Notes: generated from the letters alone by a model not told the origin. Positions 11,801-20,025 are shown, numbered from the stretch's first letter. The stretch: 64,000 nucleotides of DNA from UBA1715 sp045600045 (GCA_045600045.1 JAZRXD010000015.1:53084-117083); one strand, 5' to 3'. Made by a program: numbers and translations.

Positions 11801-14800
11801 GCTGTACCATCTGTAATATAAATATGTGTAATTGCACCATCACCAGAAACTGTTATTTTACTCATATCCAATTCAGCAACGGCCGTTTCGGTAGTAGCTG
11901 TTATATCAGCTACAGAAGCAATTGTTTCAGCAGTTACCGCACCATTACCTACAACTAAATAAGCTTTAGTAAATGGACGATTAGCCATTACCTTAACAAT
12001 ATCTTTTGATGTTGCTGAAGAAATAGGACCGATTGGTTTATATGTATCAGGATCTTCTTCTACATAAACATTATCGATCTTCAACATTTCCGGTTTGATT
12101 GTGAATTTGCAATCAGCCATAGCAGAAACGTTTCCACTTGCATCAACAGAATAGAATGAACATTCATCACCAACTTCAAATCCAGGACCGAACAAATCTG
12201 CAACTAGAATAGTTACTGGTTCATTTCCTGAACAACCTATAGAATAGTAAACTGAAACATCTTTCAATTCACCTTCGTCTGTTATACCTGTTTCTGAAGA
12301 TTTTACAACATATATTGTACCGTCTTCGCTTGAAGTTGCAGAAACAGAAGCATCGGATGTTACTTCACCGCTAGTACATTCCAAAATAGTAGGAGGCGTA
12401 ACGTCATTAACAGTAATTGCTACTTTTGACGACAACGCACCAGCATCTGGGTCATAAGCATATACGTAGAAGAAGCCATAACCAATGCCTTCCAAACTTA
12501 CATTAGTTTGGTTATCCTCGGTACACGCAACTTTAACACCTTTTTTATCAGCTACTACTGCTTCCAATTCTGAGAATTGTGGGGTTGTAGTGTAAGGAAC
12601 TACATATATATAACCATTAGCAGAACTTGTAGCAGTGATTGTTGAATTTTCATCAACACCTTGCGATTGATCCAAAGCTTTAGCAGGACCAACCTTTAAT
12701 GTTAAAGCTTTACCAACAGAAATGTAGTCGATATTCAACTGACCCTTATAGAATGTTGGAGTATAGTCGTTTGATGCATCACCTTTATCTGATACAAAAC
12801 GGAATAAAACTTTATCAATCGCCGATCTATCGATAATTTCGAAGTTCATTGATGTATAATCAATTGTAGTACCAGAGGTTGGAATAGAAATAGCAGTCCA
12901 ATCACCTTCCGACAAATTCTCGAAATAATCGATAAAGTCGATTCTGTAATAACCATTCATAGTACCCGAAGCAGTGCTTACTTTCAAAGAAACTTTTTCG
13001 CGACCACTCAAGTCCATTACATAACCTGCTGTTTGAGATGAAATTGTTAATGCACCAGTCCAAGTTTCTTCTCCTTTTTGAGTTACCTCCAACACGCTCT
13101 TCGAAGCATTTTCGGTATCTTTACCAGCTGTAACAACTTTTCCATCACCTGCAATTTCCCAAGTAACATAATCGGTTGCATCATCGAAATCATCGTACCA
13201 ACCAGTTGCAACTGTTAAATTAACCAAGTTTGCCAATTCAAGATAATCGATATTTTCGCAATAACGACCATCAACTGATTTTAGTTCTTGTTGCCAATCC
13301 GCATACGAAGCAGTAACCGTAGAACTTTGACCAATAGGTTCTTCCAAATTGAAAATCAATGTTGTAGCATCACCTACTTTTGTTTCAACTGATGTTACTG
13401 TCATTAGCTCACCATCAGAATAAATTTCAACCGGACAAGAAGCAAATTCATTTACAATAGGAACACGCATACCAGTAGAGAATTTCAATTCTACCTGCAT
13501 ACCATCGTACGATACTTTACCACTCATTGCATTTACCGATGGATTTGGAGGACACAACTGTAAATAGTCAATGTAAATCTCATAATTTTTCGTTGACCCA
13601 TTATCGCCATCTTCTAATGGACGAATCTTAGCACCTGTATATGTGAAACTTGGATTATACGTTTGATAATTTACCGTATGATCTGAGAAAATCTCATCAA
13701 ACTCAACCCATTCACCTTTTTTCAAAATATTCGATAGATCTATTATACCATAGTTGGAACCATAACCACCACCATCATTAAGCTGAAACTGAAGTCCTTT
13801 TGTTGCATCTGATACCACATATATACGACCTTTCAATCTCAATCCAGATTTTGAAGTCATTTCCTGGAACGCAGCCAAATCAGCAGCTGACATACTCTGG
13901 GTAAAATTTCCGTCATCCGTACTTCCTGTATAGGTTTGCAAATTAGCATATGCAGCAGATTTATTAGACCATGAATATACAGGTATTCCACCATACGTAG
14001 TAGAAGTAAACGAACCTGCACCCGCCCAAGCACCAGCAAAACCAACGTTTTTACCAGTTGCCGCATTCAATAATTCAAAACAACTTACACTCAAATAGAA
14101 GTTTTGTACTGATGATTTTGTGAATGCTTTAGCAGTTTTTGTACCTGTAGTAGAAGTAACAGCACCACCAGCAAAAGAAAGAGTTACTTCCGCTTTGGCA
14201 GATGTAACAAAAGCTTCGTCGAATACCAATTCCAAAACATCGGCATCCTCATCACTAATTTGAATACTTGCAGGACTTCCTACACTTGTTCCATCAACAA
14301 AAACAGTGAAATTGGCAGCTGTAGCACCACCAAGAGCAATATCTTTAGACCATTGAACATACAATTTCGTACCAATATCATTAGTATAACGAGCTACAGC
14401 ATACGGTTCCATACTAGTAACCTTATTTGCAACCTCGAAATCTTCGAAAGCATCAGCTTTAGCTCCGTCATCTTTAGCTTTTACCGAAGAACCAGAATAA
14501 GACAATGTAATAACTGGTTCAGAAATTTCAGAAGACAATGTTAAAACAAGACGTTTGGCATCAGAAGAGTTTACCGCTATTTTAGAAACAGAGATTGAAG
14601 TTGCAGAAGCGTCTTCATCGTCAGCGTATGTTTTAATAGTCCAACCAGCAGTAGAAAGACCAGAAGAAGCAATATCTTTTGAGAAATCCACATAAACTAC
14701 TGTACCATCGGCATTTGTTTCGGCAGCATCAGGAACAGGAAGCATATCCCAGAAGTTAGGCATGTTACCTGTGATACACATCATAAACAACAATTGAGTT

Positions 14801-15996
14801 GTATGAGTGTAATATTTTCCATAAATATCTTTTGCAGAACCAACAGACCAACAGTTTTGTAAATATGATTTATATTTAGTGTCAATCATGGCACCCATAG
14901 ACAAACCACCTTTGAAACAAGCATTCTTACTTGTTCCCCAAGAAGCCAAAGAACCTCCCAAACCACCTGTTCCAGGAGTACCATTCAATTGGTAACCATC
15001 AACAATATCATCAGGGTTTGGATATTTACCTTGACACCAAGATGTAATTTTGTCAGCGATATCGTAAGCATCTTTGTGACCATACCATGCATAAGCATGA
15101 GCCATACGCCAAGGAATACGAACTGCATCGTAACCGAAGATTGATTCGAATTTTGAGTTAATCAAACCTTTCAAATAAGAACCATTTTCGTAACACCAGT
15201 CAGGAATCAAACCAGTGCTAGAATTCGCTGCTTTTTTCATCAATGAATAACAGTTCGAAATAACTGAAGACCAAGCATGTTGAGTCCAACCCTCTTTCTT
15301 TTCAACGTTTGCAAATAATTGCAATGCATTTGTGATGAAATAGCAAGGGTTTTTGTAGTCATCGAACATATCACCAGGTTTCAAGTATTTAGAACCATTA
15401 ACCTCGGTATTCCAAATTGCATTAATCAATGTTTTTGCTTCCGACAAATAATTAATGGTACCATTGCTACCCCATTGTTTGTGAGCAAGCAACAAAGCCT
15501 GTGCAGCATCAACATCAGCATCGGTTGCACCATTGGCATTACCAGAACCAGCAGTAACTTGACCAGTGAAAGCGTTAACCTTCCAGTTCATCACACCATT
15601 ATTGTTGGAATTCTTTTTGTAATAACGCCACAATCTATCGAAGTCTTCTTGGGTGTTGTTGGTAGAGTTATCCATGAACACAAAGATAAGCATACCGTAA
15701 GCTATACCTTCGGAAACGGAGTTTGTACCACTTTCACCTTCCTGAACAAATTTTACACGGCCCAAGTCACCACTTGTAGTGTAATAATTTGATTTCCATT
15801 CAGTATACAAAGACTGAAGTGTGGATTGGACATTAGAACCCGTATAGATTTGTCCATTCGGATACTGATAATTTTGTGGGAATGGATAGTTTGGAGTACC
15901 CGCAGTAGCGAATCCTACCATTCCCAAGAGGGTTACACACAGTAACAGTAGGTGTTTCCACCAACCTCTTGATTTTGAAATCTCTGTTTGTTTCAT
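5845..15996 (-). CDS. Giant multidomain T9SS-secreted glycoside hydrolase family 8 protein (3383 aa)
   Basis: Order of parts. A signal peptide (about 1-32). GH8 catalytic domain (about 40-420) with Glu96 in SEGIAYGM as likely general acid, ATDADVDAA (157-165) and the GYDAVRIPWR block (288-297) holding the probable base Asp290. SwmB/Ig-like modules (425-630). A carbohydrate-binding-like region (632-820), another Ig-like module, and a second CBM-like region (930-1100). BIG2-type Ig repeats (about 1419-1690). Cys-containing Ig_7/PKD-like repeats (1690-2490). More BIG2 repeats (2495-3200). A helical segment (3210-3290). A type-A T9SS sorting domain (about 3305-3383) ending VVKSFIKK. GH8 enzymes cut beta-1,4 glucans, mixed-linkage glucans, xylo-oligosaccharides or chitosan; the substrate cannot be told here. 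The protein is expected on the cell surface or released. The gene is monocistronic, with its own promoter and terminator. Confidence 0.93.
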   Translation of the reverse strand: MKQTEISKSRGWWKHLLLLCVTLLGMVGFATAGTPNYPFPQNYQYPNGQIYTGSNVQSTLQSLYTEWKSNYYTTSGDLGRVKFVQEGESGTNSVSEGIAYGMLIFVFMDNSTNNTQEDFDRLWRYYKKNSNNNGVMNWKVNAFTGQVTAGSGNANGATDADVDAAQALLLAHKQWGSNGTINYLSEAKTLINAIWNTEVNGSKYLKPGDMFDDYKNPCYFITNALQLFANVEKKEGWTQHAWSSVISNCYSLMKKAANSSTGLIPDWCYENGSYLKGLINSKFESIFGYDAVRIPWRMAHAYAWYGHKDAYDIADKITSWCQGKYPNPDDIVDGYQLNGTPGTGGLGGSLASWGTSKNACFKGGLSMGAMIDTKYKSYLQNCWSVGSAKDIYGKYYTHTTQLLFMMCITGNMPNFWDMLPVPDAAETNADGTVVYVDFSKDIASSGLSTAGWTIKTYADDEDASATSISVSKIAVNSSDAKRLVLTLSSEISEPVITLSYSGSSVKAKDDGAKADAFEDFEVANKVTSMEPYAVARYTNDIGTKLYVQWSKDIALGGATAANFTVFVDGTSVGSPASIQISDEDADVLELVFDEAFVTSAKAEVTLSFAGGAVTSTTGTKTAKAFTKSSVQNFYLSVSCFELLNAATGKNVGFAGAWAGAGSFTSTTYGGIPVYSWSNKSAAYANLQTYTGSTDDGNFTQSMSAADLAAFQEMTSKSGLRLKGRIYVVSDATKGLQFQLNDGGGYGSNYGIIDLSNILKKGEWVEFDEIFSDHTVNYQTYNPSFTYTGAKIRPLEDGDNGSTKNYEIYIDYLQLCPPNPSVNAMSGKVSYDGMQVELKFSTGMRVPIVNEFASCPVEIYSDGELMTVTSVETKVGDATTLIFNLEEPIGQSSTVTASYADWQQELKSVDGRYCENIDYLELANLVNLTVATGWYDDFDDATDYVTWEIAGDGKVVTAGKDTENASKSVLEVTQKGEETWTGALTISSQTAGYVMDLSGREKVSLKVSTASGTMNGYYRIDFIDYFENLSEGDWTAISIPTSGTTIDYTSMNFEIIDRSAIDKVLFRFVSDKGDASNDYTPTFYKGQLNIDYISVGKALTLKVGPAKALDQSQGVDENSTITATSSANGYIYVVPYTTTPQFSELEAVVADKKGVKVACTEDNQTNVSLEGIGYGFFYVYAYDPDAGALSSKVAITVNDVTPPTILECTSGEVTSDASVSATSSEDGTIYVVKSSETGITDEGELKDVSVYYSIGCSGNEPVTILVADLFGPGFEVGDECSFYSVDASGNVSAMADCKFTIKPEMLKIDNVYVEEDPDTYKPIGPISSATSKDIVKVMANRPFTKAYLVVGNGAVTAETIASVADITATTETAVAELDMSKITVSGDGAITHIYITDGTALVGPYDLEVTVGTVYLSSLETEVEKVSVAVGGTVSVKVIENPLNATDKVLSVAESEYATFAYRYDSEKNENYIDVTGVASTAGTSIDMIISGNTETGTTSTTVKLTVVQAPTSIAVTDASGNTGTTSVAIGATQQLTATVLPETADNKEFTWYVSAMDSKYVTVTDEGVIKGIKETDSPVTVKAISAVDEEVFGSIAVSVTAVQVSKITANPKTVTIAMGSTEDVLVSIAPNDATDKTLVATSAEETVATASYNATSSTLTILGVGVGETTITLKNEASGVEETVTVTVTCPITAPTSDEVEQLQQFCQGTAGTLAVKSSFVGTPVWYEAATGGSALAAAPAVTETTAAGSTDYYVAKMNDGCESASRLKVTQLVSAKPVAEIGNTELSFCATTETVELQSSIGTGEWTATKGGSDVTATVISGSNFLPKTAGAGTYTITLTRGSESCGDSDSKEFVVTAAPTVSVSVPESICSDDEPIILAGIPAGGTWSGDGVVEGHFDPSNGSASLTYTYIDGACKVEQTETFKVTAKPEPAIEGLKASYCANDEVIDLSKLSVSPATGVEFSIAGSAVTSIDPANGNQTLTLTTTKDGCTGSKEYDITVVEVPTIEFGDYQTAMCDNADAQTLTATPEGGDWSANAPSGVFSPSAYSGDVTITYTATANGCSNSGEATVTVNKTVAPAVERTSVGIVTGAAVPELSATGTSIKWYTAEDGEAVATTTTYTPEMTTDVEATVKVYVTNTEANGCESEKEVVTITVTDCETEPVSIDAVDAICFGQSVPELTATGDGTSEIRWYNAKGEKVGTGASYTPEITTAGSYKFYASQYSEANVCEGIQSDVALVVKATPAAPSLTANESCAGAALNNLTSSDNAFWYSSEDEASVLNETASMKYTPADLEETTTFYARTELNGCYSDFVSVVYTINETPAVPEITPTKACIGTTADYVVKAVAATGCTLQWYDESGNAKGTDASQVVSGITGADEYTYTVKQKSDKNCMSAAAEATLTVNALPTPIIELSQKEFCQSVADEITLTANNNGVTGTGVFKLNDNVATSFVPSDFAINDVLNIEYTLTDGETGCSGVAPAQQISIINCNDDPVASIMVTPDEVVLKSISATSKLTATLTYDGSEGKYNSAVAWTSDNETVATVDQNGVVTAMSVGTANITVKSTYTEGKSAVCKVEVVVPVTNVTFSESSITIGSGQSKDLSTIVSYEPEVAVVTYSWIASDGLTITEAGILTAEETLNDGTGTVKVTATTTDGTSKTATLNVSIVAKTVLVESIAIKEGTTMTLQEGATYTMKQPTVSQATDMSFTWSIDGEGATITSDGEITVTGKSGDSFKVVATANDGSEVKGECTVTISDQIIPATALAFDVEGTPEIFASETIDMAELLVITPDNATIQSIAWALGNSTYASISEAGVLSGVADEVNKAGISRQVSVTATVTSTDGSVLKKQQTVKINPDPIAVTSITIPESVSIEVGGTYKISKVDIQPLNADNKEYVWSIKTENAPATIDEEGTITVNADAPINSTFSVIATAQDFKGVVSNECVVTVLQQTVKITDIRVDVSELTLEAGGSSETFYVSLVPEETTQTNYEVTTSSDAIILTDNGDGSYTVRGIAGTAGSEIVIKSIDNSALSKTINVVVTELVKSIKVKGSQQMTVGMTTNLSVEVADATASDKTVTWSSSNEEIATVTQFGVVLAKAPGIVQITATANDGSGVSNFIDISIDKIPVETITSKDIALEFGQSTGIKATIAPSNATYKELTYTVADPSIISVDVDGIITTLAQGETMVTIQALADGVEAQIKVTVTAVRADKEALIQLIENEQWGAYSVYYKVDAGDIIIGWAKGQISPLIYNEFQNAWMDAQTVRYEEFATQQKVDAAALRLKKAIEAMGEDPDVEVYDAIEDVATINAKVYPTLVSEFVTVEADNLKSVKVVSLAGKVVYQEVANSNEVEINASNFAQGTYSVIIETEDGMVVKSFIKK

Positions 15997-16036
15997 AATT
16001 ATACTATTTAATTAAAGTTTACAAATTATAAGCCTA

Positions 16037-16044
16037 CAAAAGTA
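16037..16044 (-). promoter_or_regulatory. -7 box for the giant GH8 gene
   Basis: TACTTTTG on the minus strand, 40 bases upstream of the ATG at 15996. No clear -33 element at the usual distance. Confidence 0.45.
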
Positions 16045-16097
16045 AAATATTTTTTTCAATACTTTACTAACAGTCGCATTTTTTCTTTTCGTTTTAA

Positions 16098-16512
16098 CTA
16101 AGACATTTGAAAAAAGAAAAACCCCAGAAATAAAATTGAAAATATAATCAAGATAATTGACTTCAGAAATCTTTTGCCACGGTGAGGATATTTTACCGTT
16201 GGAGTAGCACCTTTTTGCCAACGAAGTGATAATAAAGTTATGTCGCCGAACTGACTTTGCGACGATGCGAATTTCGAAACCGCTTCCACCACAGATTCGC
16301 AAAGTCATGGTGCAGATTCAACAGGATATTTTACAGCATTTATCAATCCATCTTCCCGAACCGTTTCCCATTTTGATTTTCGGCATCGATAACTCCATAT
16401 ATAATAATGTATCACCTTCCAACAAATCAATTGTTTTTATTGAATAACTTGCTGTTGGAATGACGCCAAGAAATAGCTTCAGATCATTTTTAATTAACAA
16501 AATTGCGTAATT
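16098..16512 (-). pseudogene. Decayed C-terminal part of a SpoIIE/PP2C-type serine phosphatase
   Basis: Read on the minus strand in pieces, this stretch gives the usual C-terminal half of a SpoIIE-family phosphatase. First piece: NYAILLIKNDLKLFLGVIPT, then IDLLEGDTLLY. After a small deletion near 16398-16402: GVIDAENQNGKRFG. After a one-base frameshift near 16356: EDGLINAVKYPVESAP. After a stop codon at 16305-16307: LCESVVEAVSKFASSQSQ, then FGDITLLSLRWQK, ending in a basic, hydrophobic tail with a stop at 16098. These align with the GD.LL.YTDGv.EA.N..G..FG and DDiTLL motifs of the intact homologue at 57184-58428. The 5' half is gone; the remnant abuts a terminator. This explains the gene-free stretch 15997-16627. 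Confidence 0.7.
16253..16306. repeat. 10-bp inverted repeat with 34-base loop
   Basis: GACTTTGCGA at 16253-16262 is the exact reverse complement of TCGCAAAGTC at 16297-16306. It lies inside the decayed phosphatase, and the right arm covers its in-frame stop codon. Probably chance or a trace of the rearrangement. Confidence 0.4.
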
Positions 16513-16540
16513 GATTGATTTTCATAAGCTAATTCCTCCA

Positions 16541-16585
16541 AAAAAGAAAGTCATCGCTGAAAGACAACGATGACTTTTATTTTGA
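16541..16585 (-). terminator. Intrinsic terminator behind the lipoprotein gene
   Basis: Stem AAAGTCATCG (16547-16556) with CGATGACTTT (16568-16577); on the minus strand it is followed by a T-rich tract. It lies about 50 bases downstream of the stop at 16628. Confidence 0.75.
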
Positions 16586-16627
16586 AAGAAATCTCCCTTA
16601 TTTTAAACTTATCTTGGGGATATCTTA

Positions 16628-17200
16628 TTAATTGGCATCAACCAAAGCCTTAATATCTTCGGTATAAGGAGCCACATACCAAGTATCTTCTGCTTTATTA
16701 ATAACAGCGGCTTCCGCATTATCAGAATCGTTGATTGTTTCGAAAAATTCCGACAATGTTTCGGCATAAACACCTTCATAATGATTTATACCACTTTCTG
16801 TATTATATACCAACGGTGTTTTACCTTCGGTTTGTACAGTAACATCAAAAGTCCAAGTATAATCAAATGTATATTCCACACCTGCTGCTGGAACATAGCC
16901 ATCTTTTACAGCAAAAGTTAAATAAAATGCAGGTGTCATACCCTCTTTGGGTTCTATTGTAGTAAATGAATCGGAATATTTAGATGTCAACGAAACAACT
17001 TGTTGCTTGCCATCCAAATCCAAATAATGAAGTTCGATATCAGCTACTTCGTGCAATTCATCATTTTGCACAAAATTGAAATCAACTTTAACTGTTGTTG
17101 TTGGAGCTTTGGGATCGCAATCGTCGCAATCATCTTTGCCACACGCTGTAAACAACAAACCAGCACACGCCATAAGTGCTAACCATACTACTTTTTTCAT
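16628..17200 (-). CDS. Putative lipoprotein, unknown function
   Basis: 190 residues. A type II signal peptide with lipobox LFTAC puts the mature Cys about residue 20, followed by an acidic Cys/Asp-rich stretch (GKDDCDDCDP). Aspartate after the Cys plus acidic residues is common in Bacteroidota lipoproteins sent to the outer membrane or surface. The rest looks like a beta-sandwich with many aromatic and Thr residues; a family was not recognised. The gene is flanked by its own TATTTTTG promoter box and by a strong terminator, so it is monocistronic. Confidence 0.75.
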   Translation of the reverse strand: MKKVVWLALMACAGLLFTACGKDDCDDCDPKAPTTTVKVDFNFVQNDELHEVADIELHYLDLDGKQQVVSLTSKYSDSFTTIEPKEGMTPAFYLTFAVKDGYVPAAGVEYTFDYTWTFDVTVQTEGKTPLVYNTESGINHYEGVYAETLSEFFETINDSDNAEAAVINKAEDTWYVAPYTEDIKALVDAN

Positions 17201-17223
17201 ACCTGTTTTGTTTTAATTTTTTG

Positions 17224-17231
17224 CAAAAATA
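17224..17231 (-). promoter_or_regulatory. -7 box for the lipoprotein gene
   Basis: TATTTTTG on the minus strand, 23 bases before the ATG at 17200. Confidence 0.45.
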
Positions 17232-17325
17232 AAAAACTTAATCGAAGGAATGTTTGTAAAGTTACGTGTTTTTTATCTCAACAAATGCAACAAATATGTA
17301 ATTTTACAATATACAACAACTTACT

Positions 17326-18102
17326 ATGGCAATTATCAATAATCCAACGCAAATTTCGGATAACCGCATCATACTTTGCGACAAAAATATCATTACCGAA
17401 AAAGACGGATCCCTACTTTCCCAAGATTCTTTTCATTACATCTTGGAAAAATCAGAAATCATAGATTTTTTTTCGGAAAATGAATTTCAATTTTGTGTAG
17501 CAGAAATCAAATCTTTTGACACGTTGAAAAATGTATTCCGTATAACAACCATACGAGAATTTTATGCGACACACGACGAAACTCAAACTTTTTTAGTTTC
17601 CCGGGCAAAAGCTTTGATAAATTGGAGAAAAAACACAGTTTACTGCAGTTGTTGCGGCACAAAACTTAACGACAGCACTCAATTTTCGGCAAAAGAATGT
17701 CCTCAATGCAAAAAGATTTATTTTCCACGTATTGAACCATGCATTATTGTGCTGGTAAACAAAGGAGATAAAATCCTTCTCGCACGCCATACTCAACGGA
17801 ACCAAGACATTTATGCGTGTATTGCAGGATTTATGGAAGCAGGAGAAACTGCTGAACATGCCGTACGACGAGAAATTTTTGAAGAAACGGGTTTACACGT
17901 AAAAAATATTCAATATCGTGGAAGCCAAAGTTGGCCATTCCCATCACAACTGATGTTAGGTTTTACCGCAGAATATGAAAGTGGCGAAATCAATATTCAA
18001 AAAGAAGAATTGTCCGACGCCCAATGGTTTGATAGAAATAATTGTCCTTCTACGCCAATGCCTGGTTCTATTGCATATCGATTAATCAATCATCTGTACT
18101 AA
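17326..18102 (+). CDS. nudC: NAD(+)/NADH pyrophosphatase, Nudix family
   Basis: 258 residues, the normal NudC length. It hydrolyses NADH to NMNH and AMP and may remove NAD caps from RNA. Seen in order: a zinc ribbon with CSCCG and CPQCK; the Nudix box GFMEAGETAEHAVRREIFEE followed by TGL; and the NudC-specific SQSWPFPSQLMLGF just after it (usual form SQPWPFPxS). The last motif separates NudC from other Nudix enzymes. Cytoplasmic. It is followed 76 bases later by the reductase gene, which has its own promoter, so it is probably not in an operon. Confidence 0.93.
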   Translation: MAIINNPTQISDNRIILCDKNIITEKDGSLLSQDSFHYILEKSEIIDFFSENEFQFCVAEIKSFDTLKNVFRITTIREFYATHDETQTFLVSRAKALINWRKNTVYCSCCGTKLNDSTQFSAKECPQCKKIYFPRIEPCIIVLVNKGDKILLARHTQRNQDIYACIAGFMEAGETAEHAVRREIFEETGLHVKNIQYRGSQSWPFPSQLMLGFTAEYESGEINIQKEELSDAQWFDRNNCPSTPMPGSIAYRLINHLY

Positions 18103-18128
18103 TTGCTCTATTACCAACGACCATTCGC

Positions 18129-18157
18129 TTGTTATTATTTTGAGATTCATATATTTG
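18129..18157 (+). promoter_or_regulatory. Promoter of the Tat-exported reductase gene
   Basis: TTG (18129-18131), an 18-base spacer, then TATATTTG (18150-18157), 21 bases before the ATG at 18179. One of the best matches to the Bacteroidota consensus in the window. Confidence 0.65.
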
Positions 18158-18178
18158 TAATATGATGTTTTTTACAAA

Positions 18179-19990
18179 ATGAACCGACGACAATTCTTAA
18201 AACTATTCGGTGCTGGCGCAGCTACAACAGCTGCTGCTTTTGCTGGTTGCTCAAATAAAGCAGAACATTCAACAACAGAAACTGTCCTTGGCGAAATTCC
18301 AACGGATAAAATGACGTATAGAACCGATACTCATGGAGAAAAAGTTTCTTTGTTGGGATTTGGATGTATGCGTTTCCCAACGATTCAAGGGGAAAGTGGA
18401 CGCGAGGATTCCGAGAATGCTCTTGACCAAGAAGAAATCAATAGAATGGTTGACTATGCAATTGCACACGGTGTAAATTTGTTCGACACATCACCTGCGT
18501 ATTGTCAAGGACGTTCGGAAAAAGCGGTTGGTATTGCGCTAAGCCGTCATAAGCGAAGCGAATATTTCGTATCGACCAAACTTTCAAATTTTGGCGTATT
18601 CACACGCGAAGCTTCGTTGGAGATGTATTACAATTCATTCAAGGAATTGCAAGTCGATTATTTGGACTATTATTTACTGCATTCTGTTGGTGGTGGCGAA
18701 GATGCAATGGGTTATTTCCGCGCACGCTATATTGACAATGGAATACTTGATTTTCTTATAGAAGAACGTGCGGCGGGACGAATCAAAAATCTTGGATTCT
18801 CGTATCACGGCGATATCCGCATTTTCGATTATTTATTATCACGTCACGACGAAATTCATTGGGATTTCGTACTGATTCAGCATAATTATGTTGATTGGAA
18901 TCACGCAAAGGACACAAATCCGCGGAATACCAATTCGGAATATCTCTATAACGAATTGGACAAACGCAATATCCCGATATTCGTAATGGAACCATTGCTT
19001 GGTGGACGTTTGGCGAATTTAAACGACCACGCTACGGCAATTCTCAAACAAAAAGAACCGAGTGCAAGTGTTGCATCTTGGGCTTTCAGGTTTGCAGGTT
19101 CAATGCCAAGAATTCTTACCGTTTTGAGTGGAATGACGTATATGGAACATTTACAGGATAATATCCGTACGTATGCGCCGCTAAAACCACTCGACGACAG
19201 TGAATATGCAATGCTTGATGAAATTGCCCGTATGTATGTGAATTTTCCAATGGTTCCATGCAATACTTGTCAGTATTGTATGCCGTGTCCGTATGGATTG
19301 GATATTCCAGGCATTTTCAATCATTATAACAAATGTTTGAACGAAGGAAATGTTCAGGAAGACAGACAAAATCCTGAATATCGCAAAGCGCGCAAGGCAT
19401 TTTTAATCGGGTATGACCGTAGTGTGCCAAAACTTCGTCAGGCAAACCATTGTGTTGGTTGTGGAAAATGTATTCCGGCTTGTCCGCAGCGAATCGACAT
19501 TCCTGCAGAAATGCAACGAATCGATAAATTCGTGGAAGATTTGAAACAAGACGGCGCAGATCTTGGTTCGGCAGCAATCATGGCGATGTTAATCCGTCGC
19601 TTGGACGAAGGAAATTTCTCTTGTGTGATAAACAATAACGACGAAACGCGGGTGTATGCAAAACGAGGTGTCCGCGATTTATATGAATTGAACCGTGACA
19701 ACGATACTTTTATGAAAGGTGCCCGCATTGCAGACAAAGTGGTAGGTAAAGGCGCTGCAGCATTAATTGTACGCGGAGGAATGAAGGAAGTTCGTGCTCA
19801 TGTCATTTGTACATCGGCGATAGAAATGTTGAAAGACAATGGCATAAAAGTTTCGTTCGATAAAGAAGTTCCTTACATTATCAATAATTCCAAAACAGAC
19901 TGGTGTCCGTTGGAAAAATTGGTAAAAGATTGCAAAACAGCCGAAGAATGCTGGCCTATCATCGAAAAATTTGTGCTTAGTTTAGGATAG
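18179..19990 (+). CDS. Tat-exported aldo/keto reductase with 4Fe-4S clusters and a C-terminal DUF1893 domain
   Basis: 603 residues. The start MNRRQFLKLFGAGAA is a twin-arginine signal, followed by AFAGC, a possible lipobox. Residues about 45-350 form an aldo/keto reductase barrel: NLFDTSPAYCQGRSE with the Asp and Tyr of the catalytic tetrad, STKLS with the Lys, YYLLHSV with the His. Two ferredoxin-like clusters follow: CNTCQYCMPCP near 360 and CVGCGKCIPACP near 424. Residues about 462-603 match DUF1893 (FSCVINN, RGVRDLYEL, ADKVVGKGAAALIVRGG). The export signal fits the tatA and tatC genes just downstream. Redox substrate unknown. The DUF1893 fusion is not the simplest form of this family and may be a group-specific build. 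Confidence 0.9.
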   Translation: MNRRQFLKLFGAGAATTAAAFAGCSNKAEHSTTETVLGEIPTDKMTYRTDTHGEKVSLLGFGCMRFPTIQGESGREDSENALDQEEINRMVDYAIAHGVNLFDTSPAYCQGRSEKAVGIALSRHKRSEYFVSTKLSNFGVFTREASLEMYYNSFKELQVDYLDYYLLHSVGGGEDAMGYFRARYIDNGILDFLIEERAAGRIKNLGFSYHGDIRIFDYLLSRHDEIHWDFVLIQHNYVDWNHAKDTNPRNTNSEYLYNELDKRNIPIFVMEPLLGGRLANLNDHATAILKQKEPSASVASWAFRFAGSMPRILTVLSGMTYMEHLQDNIRTYAPLKPLDDSEYAMLDEIARMYVNFPMVPCNTCQYCMPCPYGLDIPGIFNHYNKCLNEGNVQEDRQNPEYRKARKAFLIGYDRSVPKLRQANHCVGCGKCIPACPQRIDIPAEMQRIDKFVEDLKQDGADLGSAAIMAMLIRRLDEGNFSCVINNNDETRVYAKRGVRDLYELNRDNDTFMKGARIADKVVGKGAAALIVRGGMKEVRAHVICTSAIEMLKDNGIKVSFDKEVPYIINNSKTDWCPLEKLVKDCKTAEECWPIIEKFVLSLG

Positions 19991-19999
19991 AAAATTCAA

Positions 20000-20007
20000 T
20001 ATATTTG
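20000..20007 (+). promoter_or_regulatory. -7 box for tatAC
   Basis: TATATTTG, 18 bases before the tatA ATG at 20026. It overlaps the region just behind the reductase stop; read-through from the upstream gene is also possible. Confidence 0.45.
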
Positions 20008-20025
20008 TAGAGAAATTTTGGAAAT

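Noticed and set aside
15319..15792. 157-codon open frame opposite the GH8 domain
   Set aside because: It lies fully inside the catalytic domain on the other strand and shows no protein family.
16226..16447. 73-codon plus-strand frame in the gap before the lipoprotein gene
   Set aside because: The minus strand here is the decayed phosphatase; this frame is its antisense.
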